Shown: positions 17,955 through 27,638 of the stretch, one piece after another
Layout of the letters: the number at the start of each line of letters is the position of its first letter
Numbering within the stretch: the stretch's first letter is position 1
Assembly (NCBI GenBank): GCA_965262315.1
Contig: CBDHFJ010000007.1
Span: forward strand, 1-60,245
Reading direction: 5' to 3'
Length of the DNA stretch: 60,245 nt
DNA from: JBCCFK01 sp965262315
GTDB taxonomy: Bacteria > Actinomycetota > Acidimicrobiia > Acidimicrobiales > UBA8592
The notes under the pieces: generated by a model
The model's input: only the letters and a program-made list of their open reading frames with translations
Databases searched by the model: none
What the model was told of the DNA's origin: nothing
Made by a program: the position numbers and the translations under genes

Positions 17955-20001
17955 TCAGTCGGCGGGCCGAGCCCAGTAGCTGTTGATCACCAGGTCGTCG
18001 TATTCGGGCGGCAGCGACGGGTCGCCGGGCGCCAGGAGCGGTGAGGTGTCGTCGCCGTCGAGCGTGACGCCGTAGGCGACGTAGGCGCCGGTCGTGTCGT
18101 AGAACAACCACAGCACCTGGATGCCCTCGCCGACGCCGTTGACGACCTCGGCAGGTGCCCCGTGCTTCGCGAGCAGGTCGCCGACGGTCAGGGGGTCGCC
18201 CTCCGGACCAGCCAGCAGCGGGGCCCCGTCACCGTCGGGCGCGGGCCACGCTCGGACCGAGCGTACGCGGTCGATGCTCTCCACGATCCACACCTGGATG
18301 CTGTCGGTGATGAACACGTGCTCGTTCTCTTCGGGTGGCTCTCCCTCCCAGCGCGCCTCCGGGGAGTCGCCGTCCTCGTCGCCGTAGAGGTCGCCGGCCT
18401 GCTGGAGCGCCTCGTCGATGGGCAGCCCGACACAGATCGTCTCCAGGCAGCCGCCGTCGCCGATGATCGTGCCGGCGTCCTTGATGTCGGCGAACCGCCC
18501 GGTCGGGATCCGGCTCTCGTCGGGGATCTCGGAGCCCTCGGGGTCGGGCTCGGGCGCGACCGACGGTTCCGGCGTGGGCGACGGCCCGGCAGCCGGTGTG
18601 GACGCCGGCGTCGGTTCGGGCGTCTCATCCTCGGGCTCGGGTGGCGGCTCGGCTGCCTCCTCGTCGACGGTGCCGAACCACCGGGCATCGCCCGCTCGGA
18701 CCAGTGTCAGGTCGGCGGTCGAGATGTTCGAGCGGGCGAAGGTCGGGTTGCCCAGGAAGGGCAGCGTTCGTGCCGGACCGCTGCTGTCGAGGTCGACCCG
18801 CAGCACCTCGTCGGTGGACAGGTCGGTGGTCGTCGTCCTGCTGACCAGCACGGCGGAGCCGACCACGTCGATCTCGGTCCAGCGGGGCTGGCCCTCGAGG
18901 GTCTCCGGGAGGTCGGTTCGCGAGAGGAGGTTGCCGACGCGGTCGTAGACCGCGAGTTGCGCTGTCGCCGGCGGCTGGGACAGGAACCGCTCGATCACGA
19001 CCAGCTGACCCTCGGCGTTCACCGCCGCGCCGCCGATCGAGTCCTGGGGGCAGCCGGCGTCCGGGTCCGGTGGGGCGAACGGACTCTCGAACGCCGGGTC
19101 GGTGTCGACGTAGGTGACCCATTCACAGCCGATGTCGACCGCAGACCGCAGTTCCATGTGGCCGCCGGTGGCCACCCACCCGGCGCCGGCCCAGACGAAT
19201 CCCGTGCCGTCGCCGGCCTGCCAGGGCTGTTCGGCCAACACGATCGGCTCGGTCGGGGTGTCCTCCGACGACCTCCGCGACGAAGAGCCGGGCGACGCCA
19301 CCCTCGGCGTCGATGGCGGCGGTGGAGTAGAGGATGCGGAGCCGGTCGTCGATGAGCTGGACGTCCCACAGGTCGACGCGAACCTCGGCTTCGGGTGACT
19401 CGGCCACCACGGTGTCGAGCGCGATGGGTGCTCCCCGTGCCGTCTCCGGTTGCCACCACAGCGTGTTCGACGTCGAGGCCACGAGGCCGCCAGCGAGATC
19501 GTCGCGAACCCGGACGGCACCGAGCGCCGGGCCGCCGGCCGGCTGTGTGGTCCAGTCGTCGCCGTCGCAGCACGTCAAGGTGGTGAAGAAGTCGCCCCCG
19601 GATCCCACGAGGCCGACCCCCCAACCGGTGGCCGACACCGCGAACACGTCGCGGATCTGTTCGGGGGCGGGTGTGGCGCCGGGTTCGGGGGTGGTGTCGG
19701 GCGTTGGCTCCGGCGTGGTCTCGGGGGTGGGTTCCGGCGTCGGTGTGGGAGTCACGGTGGGGGCCGGGACGAGCACCCCGGGATCCTCCGTGGCGAGCGT
19801 CTGGCCCGGGTCGCCGATCGACTGGTAGGCCACGACGCCGCCACCGAGCAGCGCGAGCGCACCGACGGCCCCGGCGCCCCGGGCCGCCCACCTGCGGTTG
19901 CGTCCGCGCCGCGTCACCTTGCGCACGTCGCCCTCGTACCGCGGCAGGTCGGCGGCGTGGCGCGACAGTCCGTCGGCGAGGCGGGACTCGAGCTCGTCCA
20001 T
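17955..20001 (-). pseudogene. Membrane-anchored sigma-factor partner (putative anti-sigma/sensor), frameshifted
   Basis: The gene starts at ATG 20001, overlapping the sigma-factor stop (ATGA). The translation has a charged cytoplasmic N-terminus (MDELESRLADGLSRHAADLP), one membrane segment at about residues 43-60 (GAVGALALLGGGVVAY), a Pro/Thr/Glu-rich linker, and a large extracellular region with possible propeller-like repeats, a second acidic Pro-rich linker and a C-terminal domain ending VINSYWARPAD. No zinc-binding anti-sigma motif (HxxxCxxC) is seen, so the anti-sigma role rests on position and topology. One extra base near 19265 splits the frame. Removing it joins FVAEVV to EDTPTEPIVLAEQPW and gives about 681 residues. 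Confidence 0.7.
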
Positions 20002-20501
20002 CAGACGTCCTCCAGCGCGTCGCGGAGCTGATCCAGTGCTCTGGAGAGTCGGCTCTTGACCGTGCCCGACGGGACGTCGAGGGCCTCGGCGACCTCGGCG
20101 GTCGACCACTGCAGCAGGTAGCGAAGCACCACCACGGATCGGAACTCGAGCGGGAGCGCGGCCACGGCGTCGAGGAGGTCGACGTCCTGGGTCCAGCCGG
20201 TGGCCGCGTCGGCGATGTCGTCGGTGATGACCTCGCGCTTGGTCTTGCGGAGCCGGCTGCGAGCCCAATTGAGGCCGACGCGGTAGACCCAGCCCGCCGG
20301 GTTGTCGTAGCGACCGATCTTGCGCCAGTGCTGATACGCCCGGACGAAACCCTCGTCGGTGGCTTCCCGGGCGAGCTCGCTGTCGCCGAGCGCGACCGTC
20401 AACGCCCGGTGCAGCCCCGTGGACTCGGCGCGGTAGAAGTCCTCGAACGTCCCGTCAGCAGTCACGGCCACCGGGGCAGGGGCCAGCGTCAGCGTCGCCA
20501 T
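20001..20501 (-). CDS. ECF-type RNA polymerase sigma factor
   Basis: A 166-residue group 4 sigma factor. Region 2 is FYRAESTGLHRALTVALGDS to DEGFVRAYQHWRKIGRYDNP, with VYRVGLNWARSRLRK. Region 4 is DLLDAVAALPLEFRSVVVLRYLL followed by the helix-turn-helix TAEVAEALDVPSGTVKSRLS. It resembles the SigE/SigM-like ECF group of actinobacteria. The ATG at 20501 is used; a GTG four codons upstream is also possible and neither has a strong ribosome site. Its stop overlaps the start of the membrane partner gene, the usual arrangement for a sigma factor and its membrane regulator. The target regulon is unknown. Confidence 0.92.
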   Translation of the reverse strand: MATLTLAPAPVAVTADGTFEDFYRAESTGLHRALTVALGDSELAREATDEGFVRAYQHWRKIGRYDNPAGWVYRVGLNWARSRLRKTKREVITDDIADAATGWTQDVDLLDAVAALPLEFRSVVVLRYLLQWSTAEVAEALDVPSGTVKSRLSRALDQLRDALEDV

Positions 20502-20585
20502 CACGGGAAACACACGCCCGCGTACCGAGAAAGGTTCCCTGAGTCTTCAGCATCGTTGGGTGTTCCGCCGTGGTTCGCCCCTGGG

Positions 20586-20604
20586 GGCCGGAACGCGTCC
20601 GGCC
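20586..20604 (-). terminator. Possible terminator after HAD gene
   Basis: Inverted repeat GGCCGG / CCGGCC with a seven-base loop lies directly beyond the stop of the minus-strand HAD gene and upstream of the sigma-factor gene. There is no T-run, so the call is weak. Confidence 0.35.
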
Positions 20605-20606
20605 GC

Positions 20607-21323
20607 CTACCCAGCGGAGGATACGCCGTTGAGTGTGGCGATCAGCGAGGGAATTGCCGAGAACGAGGGCAGGACGTGGTAGCCGTGGGTCTCGGGCCTA
20701 CCGTCGTGGTCCGCCTCGAAGGCCCACGTCACGTGGGTCTCGATGTGGGCGCCGTGCCCGCCGAGCTCGAGGACCGGCAGGATGTCGCTCTTGACCGAGT
20801 TGCCGACCATCAGGAACCGGTCGGCGGCCACGCCATGACGATCGAGGACTCGGCGATACGACGGCGGGTCCTTCTCGGTCAGGATCTCCACCCCCTCGAC
20901 GAGGTCGGCCAGTCCGGACTGGGCGACCTTCGCCTCCTGATGAAGCAGGTCGCCCTTGGTGATGATGAACAGCCGGAAATCGGTCGTGAGCTGGGCCATC
21001 GTGTCCCGGACACCGTCGTAGATGTCGACGGGATGGGCCATCATCTCCTTGCCCCAACCGACGATGGTGTGGATGTCGTCGGCGTCGACCGCACCGTCGG
21101 TCAACATGATGGCGGTTTCGATCATGCTCAGGGTGAACGACTTCACCCCGTACCCGAAGTGTTCCAGGTTGCGCCGTTCGACCGCGAAGAGGTGTTCCTG
21201 GATGTCGTCGCTGGGGTCATACCGGGCGATCATCGAGCGGAAGCGCTCCTCGACGTCCACGAAGTGGACCTCCGACTCCCACAACGTGTCGTCGGCGTCG
21301 AGACCGATCACCTCGATGGGCAC
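20607..21323 (-). CDS. HAD-superfamily hydrolase
   Basis: A 238-residue haloacid-dehalogenase-fold phosphatase starting at GTG 21323. Motif I is LDADDTLWESE (D-x-D-x-T), motif II FIITKGD, motif III the Lys in LTEKDPPSYRRVL and motif IV MVGNSVKSDILPVLELG. The helical cap between motifs I and II (about residues 20-105) indicates a C1-cap type. Substrate is not evident. It is 31 bases from adenosine deaminase on the same strand, so the two may be co-transcribed; a nucleotide or sugar phosphate substrate would fit but is only inference. Confidence 0.85.
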   Translation of the reverse strand: MPIEVIGLDADDTLWESEVHFVDVEERFRSMIARYDPSDDIQEHLFAVERRNLEHFGYGVKSFTLSMIETAIMLTDGAVDADDIHTIVGWGKEMMAHPVDIYDGVRDTMAQLTTDFRLFIITKGDLLHQEAKVAQSGLADLVEGVEILTEKDPPSYRRVLDRHGVAADRFLMVGNSVKSDILPVLELGGHGAHIETHVTWAFEADHDGRPETHGYHVLPSFSAIPSLIATLNGVSSAG

Positions 21324-21354
21324 GCGAACCTCACCGACAGCGCGTCTCGCCGCC

Positions 21355-22428
21355 TCACACCATCGTGTGCCCGGCGTACCAGGGCTTGATCGTCTTGTTG
21401 ATGATCTCGAGGCGCTCGTCGAAGGGGATGAAGGCGCTCTTCATGGCGTTGATGGTGAGCCACTGCACCTGGTGCCACGTCCACCCGAACGCCTGACAGC
21501 AGACGTCGAACTCGTTGGACATCGAGGTGGCGCTCATCAGCCGGTTGTCGGTGTTCATGGTCACCCGATAGCGGAGCTCGACGAGGTCCTTGATCGGGTG
21601 CTCGGCGATCGAGGCGGCGGCGCCGGTGTGCACGTTGGAGCTGGGGCACAGCTCGAGCGGGATCCGGGTGTCTCGCACGTAGGCGGCCAGTCGACCCAGC
21701 TCGTAGCCGCCGTCGTCGGTCCGGGTGATGTCGTCCACGATGCGAACGCCGTGGCCCAGCCGTTCGGTGCCGCAGTACTGGATGGCTTCCCAGATGGACG
21801 GGGGACCGTAGGCCTCGCCGGCGTGGATCGTCAGGTGGAAGTTCTCACGATGGATGTACTGGAACGCGTCGAGGTGGCGGGTCGGCGGGTTGCCGGCTTC
21901 GGCCCCGGCGATGTCGAAGCCGACCACGCCGTGGTCTCGGTGGCGGACCGCCAGCTCGGCGATCTCGACACTGCGAGCGGCGTGGCGCATCGCTGTCACC
22001 AGCGTGCCGATCCGGATGTTCCGGCCCTCGCTGCCGTCTCGGAAGCCGGCCAGGGTCGCCTCGACGACCTCGTCGAGGCTGAGTCCGCCCTCGACGTGGA
22101 GCTCGGGGGCGAATCTGACCTCCGCGTAGACGACGCCGTCGTCGGCCAGGTCTTCTGCGCACTCGGCTGCGACGCGGTGCAAGGCGTCGGCGGTCTGCAT
22201 CACGCCGACGGTGTGGGCGAACGTCTCGAGGTACAGGACCAGGTTCAGGCGGCTGGCGCCGCGGACCATCCAGGTCGCGAGCTCGTCGGCGTCGTGGGTG
22301 GGCAGGTCGCCGTAGCCGTGCTGCTGGGCCAGCTCGATCACGGTCGCCGGACGCACCCCGCCGTCGAGGTGGTCGTGCAGCAGGACCTTGGGCGCCTCGC
22401 GGAGCTCTGCGGTGGTGGGGGAAGCCAT
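21355..22428 (-). CDS. add: Adenosine deaminase
   Basis: A 357-residue metal-dependent deaminase converting adenosine or deoxyadenosine to inosine. Zinc ligands and catalytic motifs are LLHDHLDGGVRP (His-x-His), LTIHAGEAYG with the catalytic Glu, RLGHGVRI, LELCPSSNVHTGA and the metal Asp in TMNTDNRLMS. Most ADAs have Asp-Asp here; the Asp-Asn form is common in actinobacterial homologues. ATG 22428 is a clear start. It belongs to the salvage neighbourhood with the nucleoside importer upstream and the PfkB kinase, mutase and upp downstream. Confidence 0.95.
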   Translation of the reverse strand: MASPTTAELREAPKVLLHDHLDGGVRPATVIELAQQHGYGDLPTHDADELATWMVRGASRLNLVLYLETFAHTVGVMQTADALHRVAAECAEDLADDGVVYAEVRFAPELHVEGGLSLDEVVEATLAGFRDGSEGRNIRIGTLVTAMRHAARSVEIAELAVRHRDHGVVGFDIAGAEAGNPPTRHLDAFQYIHRENFHLTIHAGEAYGPPSIWEAIQYCGTERLGHGVRIVDDITRTDDGGYELGRLAAYVRDTRIPLELCPSSNVHTGAAASIAEHPIKDLVELRYRVTMNTDNRLMSATSMSNEFDVCCQAFGWTWHQVQWLTINAMKSAFIPFDERLEIINKTIKPWYAGHTMV

Positions 22429-22486
22429 ACCCCAGCCTAACGGTGCCTCGCGCGCCCGGCGTCCTTCGTGTCGCCACGTCCGCTGC

Positions 22487-22515
22487 TGCGGTGAGCGCTG
22501 CCCGCGCTCACCGCA
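22487..22515 (-). terminator. Strong hairpin after the PhyH gene
   Basis: A perfect 12-base stem, TGCGGTGAGCGC / GCGCTCACCGCA, with a TGCCC loop lies between the stop of the PhyH-like gene and the start of add on the minus strand. It lacks a T-run but is the most stable hairpin in this gap and probably ends or attenuates the PhyH transcript. Confidence 0.5.
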
Positions 22516-22531
22516 CGGGTGGGCGGCTGGC

Positions 22532-23377
22532 TCAGAAGCCGCGCAACGGCATGTCGGGGCTGCGCTGGAGCCAGTTGTCGGCGGGGTAGTCGGCGGAGCC
22601 GTCGATCACGTGAAGGGTGTAGGCGTGGCGCGACGCGTCGGAGGTGTTGGGCGCGGACCAGTGGGGGAGGAGCCCGTGGAGCACCACGAGGGTCCCCTTC
22701 TCCGCTTCGACCGGGACGCCGTCGTCGGTCGGGAACGGCGTGGGGTCGAGCTGCTCCATCACGGTCCCCGTGCCCTCGGGGTTGCGACGGAAGCGCTCCT
22801 TGGGTGGGAGGCGATGTCTGCCGGGCAGGACCCAGAGGCAGCCGTTGTCGACAGTGGCGTCCTCGAGCGCCACCCAGAATCCCGTCACCGTCTGGGGATC
22901 GGTCCACAAGAAGGGGTGGTCGGTGTGCCAGACCACCTCGCCACCGATCCTCGGTGGCTTGAAGATGTACATGCTCTGGAGCAGGCGCGGGTCGGTGAAT
23001 CCGACCTCGGCCGCCACCTGCGCGAGCGCCGGGAGTCGCGAGAACTCCGAAAACACCGGGTCCAGGTCGTGCATGGCGTGGCCGACCTTGTTCAGGACCT
23101 GGTCGAACGGCGCGGTGAGGTCGCCGGCATCGTCGAACGCGCCCTCTTCGAAGAAGAACCGGATCTTGTCGCCCGACGTCAAGAAGTACTCGTCGCGAAG
23201 CTGCTCGCGATCGGTGGTGCTGAAGACGGCGCTCGCGTCGGCCGGGTCGAACCCCTCGACCATGGCGGCCATGCGCTCCCGGAGGGCGTCGCACGCCTCG
23301 GCCTCGTAGAAGCCCGGCAACACCAGCACGCCGTCGCGGTCGTAGGCCTCGAGTTGCTCAGGAGACAACAGCGTCAT
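22532..23377 (-). CDS. Phytanoyl-CoA dioxygenase (PhyH) family protein
   Basis: A 281-residue Fe(II)/2-oxoglutarate-dependent dioxygenase. The iron ligands are the His-x-Asp of VWHTDHPFLW and a distal His in LHGLLPHWSAPN; the Arg in SRHAYTLHVI would bind 2-oxoglutarate. Supporting family segments are YDRDGVLVLPGFYEAEAC at the N-terminus and TVDNGCLWVLPGRHRLPP. The family hydroxylates acyl-CoA, betaine-type or other small molecules; substrate cannot be told. ATG 23377 is the start, since the upstream extension is repeat-derived sequence. Confidence 0.88.
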   Translation of the reverse strand: MTLLSPEQLEAYDRDGVLVLPGFYEAEACDALRERMAAMVEGFDPADASAVFSTTDREQLRDEYFLTSGDKIRFFFEEGAFDDAGDLTAPFDQVLNKVGHAMHDLDPVFSEFSRLPALAQVAAEVGFTDPRLLQSMYIFKPPRIGGEVVWHTDHPFLWTDPQTVTGFWVALEDATVDNGCLWVLPGRHRLPPKERFRRNPEGTGTVMEQLDPTPFPTDDGVPVEAEKGTLVVLHGLLPHWSAPNTSDASRHAYTLHVIDGSADYPADNWLQRSPDMPLRGF

Positions 23378-23449
23378 GGCCCGAGTGTACGGAGCCCACC
23401 ACAGCCCGGACCAACACCCGCTGCTCCGGCCGGTCCGAGTGGGCGACCG

Positions 23450-23545
23450 CACGGGTTCTCGGCGCCGGGAGCGATCGCTGTTGCCCGGGTTCTCCGCCAC
23501 GTGCGAGTGCCTGGCTGCTGTTGCCCGGCTTCTCGGCGCAGCGCG
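23450..23545. repeat. Degenerate direct repeats after the nucleoside permease gene
   Basis: Three imperfect copies of a CTGTTGCCCGGGTTCTC-like segment occur at about 23450, 23478 and 23518 (spacings near 33 and 40). In minus-strand translation they read EKPGNSS and ENPGNSD, resembling the tail YEPGQQH of the adjacent permease. They fill most of the gap between that gene and the PhyH gene. Confidence 0.55.
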
Positions 23546-24828
23546 CTAGTGCTGCTGGCCAGGCTCGTACGGTTTGCCACCGAACGCCGGTGGTCTGAGG
23601 CGACCGGTGGACACCGACAGCACCAACAGCGTCAGCACGAACGGCACCGACTTGGTGAGCGGCTCGGGGATCTTGTCGACCCAGATGAAGATCGCCAGCG
23701 CGGCGACGGCACCGGCGCCTTGGACCGCAGCGGCGATGTAGCGCTGCCGCGACATCGCCCACAGCGCAGCGATGGCACCCACGATCCCGATGAACAACAC
23801 CAGCTTCGGCAGGGAGCTGGCGCCGACGAGGTTGAGCGCCTCGCCGAAGCCGAACAGTGCCGCGCCGGCCAGGATGCCGAACGGGTTGTAGTTGCCGAAG
23901 ATGTTCACCGCGAGCCCGATGAACCCTCGGTTGAGCGTCTGGCCCTCTCGGTAGAACGACGACAACACGATGGCTGCGTAGCCACCGCCGAGGCCGGCCA
24001 GGCCGCCGCTGATGAGCATCGCCTGATAGCGCAGCGGCAGGATCTTCACGCCCAGGCTCTCGCCGGCGAACGGCGACTCACCCGACGAGCGCAGGCGCAG
24101 ACCGAACACCGTGCGGAACAGGACCCAGGCACTCAACGGCACCAGCAGCACGGCGAGCACCGAAGCCCAGGACACGCCGCGCGTGAGCCCGCCGAGCACA
24201 CCGGCGATGTCGCTCACCAGGAACCAGCCGCGTTCCTCGAGATTGCGCAACGCGTCGGGTGTGTCCCAGCCGCCCGCCAGGAATGGCACGTTGAGCTTGG
24301 GGATGGCCGACGACTGCGGCGGTGACTGGCTGATGCCACCGTTCTGCTCGCCGACGAAGATGAGCTCGCTGAGGTACCGCATGGCACCGAACGCCAGGAG
24401 GTTGATGGCCACACCGGCGATGATGTGGTCGGTGTTGAACCTGATCACGGCGATGCCCATGATCAGGCCACCGAGCATGCCGCCGATCATGGCGAAGCCA
24501 GGCCTGCCCAGCCGCCGAACTGCCAGGCCGCCCAGCCGCCGAACCAGGTGCCGAGGATCATCATGCCCTCGACGCCGATGTTGATGATGCCGGCACGTTC
24601 CGCCCACAGCGCAGCGAGGCCGGCCAACAGGATCGGGATGGTGAACCGGACGGTGGTGCCGATGGTCGAGGCGGATGTGAGGGACGTGGCGTCGGTGATC
24701 GCCCGGACGAAGGAGAGCAGGACGAACAGTGCGATGGCCATCACCAGGATGCGGTTGCCGGCGACGAGCGACATCAGTGGGGACCGCGGCGGGGGCGACT
24801 CGACAGGACGATCCTCGACCGCGGTCAT
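23546..24828 (-). pseudogene. Nucleoside ABC transporter permease (NupQ-like), frameshifted
   Basis: The second inner-membrane permease of a BMP-type nucleoside importer, with the BPD_transp_2 fold of about ten hydrophobic segments. The N-terminal part (WAERAGIINIGVEGMMILG) and C-terminal part (NIFGNYNPFGILAGAALFGF) carry the family motifs. They lie in different frames. One base appears missing near 24497, between GGWAGL and FAMIGGMLGGLIMGI; with it restored the protein is about 427 residues, the normal length. The ATG at 24828 overlaps the stop of the upstream permease (ATGA). If the shift is real, the importer would lack one permease. Confidence 0.85.
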
Positions 24829-25976
24829 GACGCACCCCCCTCAGCCGAGGCTGCCGAGAGCTGGGCGGCGGCTCGTTCCGTGGTGCGGCGGGCGTACCAG
24901 CGATCCGCCAGCTTGCTGATGATGACCACCGACAACAGCGTGATGCCCTGGATCACACGGACGATGGAGGAGGGGATGTCCTCGAGCTGCAGCGGACCCG
25001 ACGACGCCTCGAGGAACCCGAACAGGATGGCGGCGATGACGATGCCCACCGGATGGTTCCGGCCCAGCAGGGCGACCGAGAGGCCCTGGAAGCCGTAGCC
25101 CGAGGGGCGGGACGGGCCATACGAGTGGCCCTCGCCCAACAGCCAGGCCATGCCGGCCAGGCCGGCGATGGCGCCGGAGATCAGCATGGCGATCATCACC
25201 ATGCGGTCGGCGCTGATGCCCGATGTGCGGGCGGCGCCGGGGTTGAGGCCAGAGGCCCGCAGTCGGAACCCGAAACGGGTTCGGAACACGAGCACGTAGT
25301 ACACGACGGCAACCAGCAGTGCGGCCAGGATGAAGCCGTTGAGGCGGTTGTCGAAGAAGAAGCCGATGCGGCCGGACTCGGGGATCGGTTTGGTACGGAT
25401 GTCCAACGAGCCCGTGCCGTCGTCGAAGCGGAAGAAGTCGTTGAACAACCAGTCGAGCACCTGGAGCGCGATGGCGTTCAACATGATGGTGGAGATGACC
25501 TCGTTCACCCCACGTGTGACCTTCAAGTAGCCGGCGATGCCTGCCCAGAACGCGCCGGCCACCATGCCGACGAGGCAGATGAACGGCACGTGGATGATCT
25601 GGGGCAGATCGACGTAGGCGCCGGCCACGGCGGCCCAGAACATGCCGAAGAGGAACTGACCCTCGACACCGATGTTGAAGAGGTTGAGCTTGGCGGCCAC
25701 GGCGAAAGCGGTGGCCGCGATGATGAACGGGGTGGCGCGCTCCAGACTCTCCAGCAGCTTGTCGCTGTCGGTGGCCACCTCGGCCATCTTCGAGAACGCG
25801 GCCACGGCGTCGCGCCCGGTGACCGCCAGCAGGATGCCGCTCAAGACGAAGGCCACGACGACGGCGAACAACGAACTGCCGACGGTGACGAGCGAACGTT
25901 CCAGGTCGGCCCGCCGCGCGGCCGCCGCGGCGCTGGTCTCGGTCGTTGGGGTGGGCGGATCCTCGACAGCGGTCAT
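24825..25976 (-). CDS. Nucleoside ABC transporter permease (NupP-like)
   Basis: A 383-residue inner-membrane permease of the BPD_transp_2 family. The hallmark LNLFNIGVEGQFLFGMFWA is at about residues 95-113. Further segments are VNEVISTIMLNAIALQVL and the C-terminal GRNHPVGIVIAAILFGFLEA. It starts at ATG 25976 inside the ATPase stop codon and ends overlapping the second permease start, so the four-gene importer is tightly coupled. Partner proteins are the BMP lipoprotein, the dual ATPase and NupQ-like permease. Expected substrates are nucleosides such as guanosine or adenosine. Confidence 0.92.
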   Translation of the reverse strand: MTAVEDPPTPTTETSAAAAARRADLERSLVTVGSSLFAVVVAFVLSGILLAVTGRDAVAAFSKMAEVATDSDKLLESLERATPFIIAATAFAVAAKLNLFNIGVEGQFLFGMFWAAVAGAYVDLPQIIHVPFICLVGMVAGAFWAGIAGYLKVTRGVNEVISTIMLNAIALQVLDWLFNDFFRFDDGTGSLDIRTKPIPESGRIGFFFDNRLNGFILAALLVAVVYYVLVFRTRFGFRLRASGLNPGAARTSGISADRMVMIAMLISGAIAGLAGMAWLLGEGHSYGPSRPSGYGFQGLSVALLGRNHPVGIVIAAILFGFLEASSGPLQLEDIPSSIVRVIQGITLLSVVIISKLADRWYARRTTERAAAQLSAASAEGGAS

Positions 25977-27490
25977 GCGGCGGCACCTCCGGTCATGTAG
26001 GTGCCGAGCAGTTCCGGTGTGGCGTCGGCCGGTTTGAGCTCGGCGTTGACGACGCCGTCGAACATCACGATGATCCGGTCCGACAAGGCCAGCAGCTCCT
26101 CGAGGTCGGCGGTGATCAACAACACGGCGAGGCCCGCGTCGCGAGATTCGCGCAGCTTGTCCCAGATGGACGACTGTGCGCCGACGTCGACCCCTCGGGT
26201 GGGGTGGGCGGCGATCAGCACGGACGGCTCGCTCTCGATCTCGCGGCCGACCAGCAGCTTCTGCTGGTTGCCGCCAGAGAGGGCGTAAGCCGGGACGGTC
26301 TCGTTGGGCGTGCGGACGTCGAAGTGCTCGATGGTGGCGATGGTCGCTCGCCGGGCCTGGCCCTGGTCGATGAGGCCCCGGCTCACGAATCGGGGCTCGT
26401 CGTCCCTGGTCAGCAGGTAGTTCTCCCACAGTGGAGCTTCGAGCATCAGCCCCTCGGCGTGGCGGTCGAAGGGGATGTACGCCAGCCCGAGGTCCTGGCG
26501 CTCCCGGGCGGTCATGTGGCTGATGTCGGTGCCGGCCAGGGTCACCTGCCCCTGGGCCTCGGTGAGGCCCATGACGGCCTGGCACAGTTCGAACTGGCCG
26601 TTGCCCTCCACACCGGCGACGCCGAGGATCTCCGCCTCGTGGACGACCAGCGAGACGTCGTCGACCGCCGCCTTGGCGCCCGGCGGGCCGGCCACGGTGA
26701 GGCCGCTGACGCTGAGGAGTGCCCGTTCGCCGACGGCGGTGTGACGCGGCTCTGCGGCCGGCAGCTCGCTGCCGACCATGTACTCGGCCAGCTGTCTGGT
26801 GTTGGTCTCGGCCGGGGTGACGGTGGCGACGGTGGTGCCGGCCCGGATGACGGTGATCTGGTCGCTGATGGCCATCACCTCGTCGAGCTTGTGCGAGATG
26901 AAGATGACCGTCGCGCCGTCGGCCACCAGCTGACGCAGGTTCTCGAACAGCTCGTCGACCTCCTGGGGGACGAGCACGGCCGTCGGCTCGTCGAGGATGA
27001 GGATCTCGGCTCCGCGGAAGAGCACCTTGAGGATCTCCACCCGCTGGCGCTCACCGACGCCGAGCTCGCTCACCATGGCGTCGAGGTCCACCTGAAAACC
27101 CGATGACGCCACGATGTCCTCGAGGCGCCGCTTGGCCGCCTTCCAGTCGATGCGCCAGCCGTTGGTTGGTTCGGCGCCCAGGATGATGTTCTCGGTGACC
27201 GTGAGGTTGTCGGCCAGCATGAAGTGCTGGTGCACCATGCCGATGCCGACGTCGATGGCGTCGCTGGGGGAGCGGAACTGCTTCTCGACCCCGTCGACGA
27301 TGATCGTGCCCGCCTCGGGTTGATGCATGCCGTACAGCGTCTTCATCAGGGTCGACTTGCCGGCGCCGTTCTCACCGACGATCGCGTGGATCGAGCCGCG
27401 CTCGACCGCGATGTTCACGTCGTGGTTGGCGATGACGCCGGGGAACCGCTTCTCGATGCCGATGAGTTCGACGGCGAGATTGTCGCTCAT
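25973..27490 (-). CDS. Nucleoside ABC transporter ATP-binding protein, two nucleotide-binding domains
   Basis: A 505-residue protein with two fused ABC domains. The first is canonical: Walker A GENGAGKSTLMK, signature-like ELGVGERQRVEILK and Walker B ILILDEPTAVLVPQE with switch His in ISHKLDE. The second is degenerate, with GVEGNGQFELCQ in place of Walker A, then LSGGNQQKLLVGREI, as in the sugar- and nucleoside-type importers of this class. ATG 27490 has GGAAGG six bases upstream. It energises nucleoside uptake. It lies 149 bases after the substrate-binding lipoprotein gene with a strong hairpin in between. Confidence 0.93.
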   Translation of the reverse strand: MSDNLAVELIGIEKRFPGVIANHDVNIAVERGSIHAIVGENGAGKSTLMKTLYGMHQPEAGTIIVDGVEKQFRSPSDAIDVGIGMVHQHFMLADNLTVTENIILGAEPTNGWRIDWKAAKRRLEDIVASSGFQVDLDAMVSELGVGERQRVEILKVLFRGAEILILDEPTAVLVPQEVDELFENLRQLVADGATVIFISHKLDEVMAISDQITVIRAGTTVATVTPAETNTRQLAEYMVGSELPAAEPRHTAVGERALLSVSGLTVAGPPGAKAAVDDVSLVVHEAEILGVAGVEGNGQFELCQAVMGLTEAQGQVTLAGTDISHMTARERQDLGLAYIPFDRHAEGLMLEAPLWENYLLTRDDEPRFVSRGLIDQGQARRATIATIEHFDVRTPNETVPAYALSGGNQQKLLVGREIESEPSVLIAAHPTRGVDVGAQSSIWDKLRESRDAGLAVLLITADLEELLALSDRIIVMFDGVVNAELKPADATPELLGTYMTGGAAA

Positions 27491-27566
27491 GAGACCTTCC
27501 GTCCGAGTGTCGTCACGTCGGAGAACCGTGGCGCTTCGTTCTAGCAGCCCCTGCGGGGACACGCGA

Positions 27567-27595
27567 AACGCCCGGGGTCGAAGACCCCGGGCGTT
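27567..27595 (-). terminator. Intra-operon hairpin between BMP lipoprotein and ABC ATPase genes
   Basis: A perfect 13-base stem (AACGCCCGGGGTC / GACCCCGGGCGTT) with a three-base loop. On the transcribed minus strand it is followed by a short TTT only. It most likely stops part of the transcription or protects the upstream mRNA, giving more binding protein than transporter. This is typical of ABC import operons. Confidence 0.7.
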
Positions 27596-27638
27596 CACAC
27601 GATCACTCGCCGCAATGCTGCGAAGCGGCTCGAGCGGA

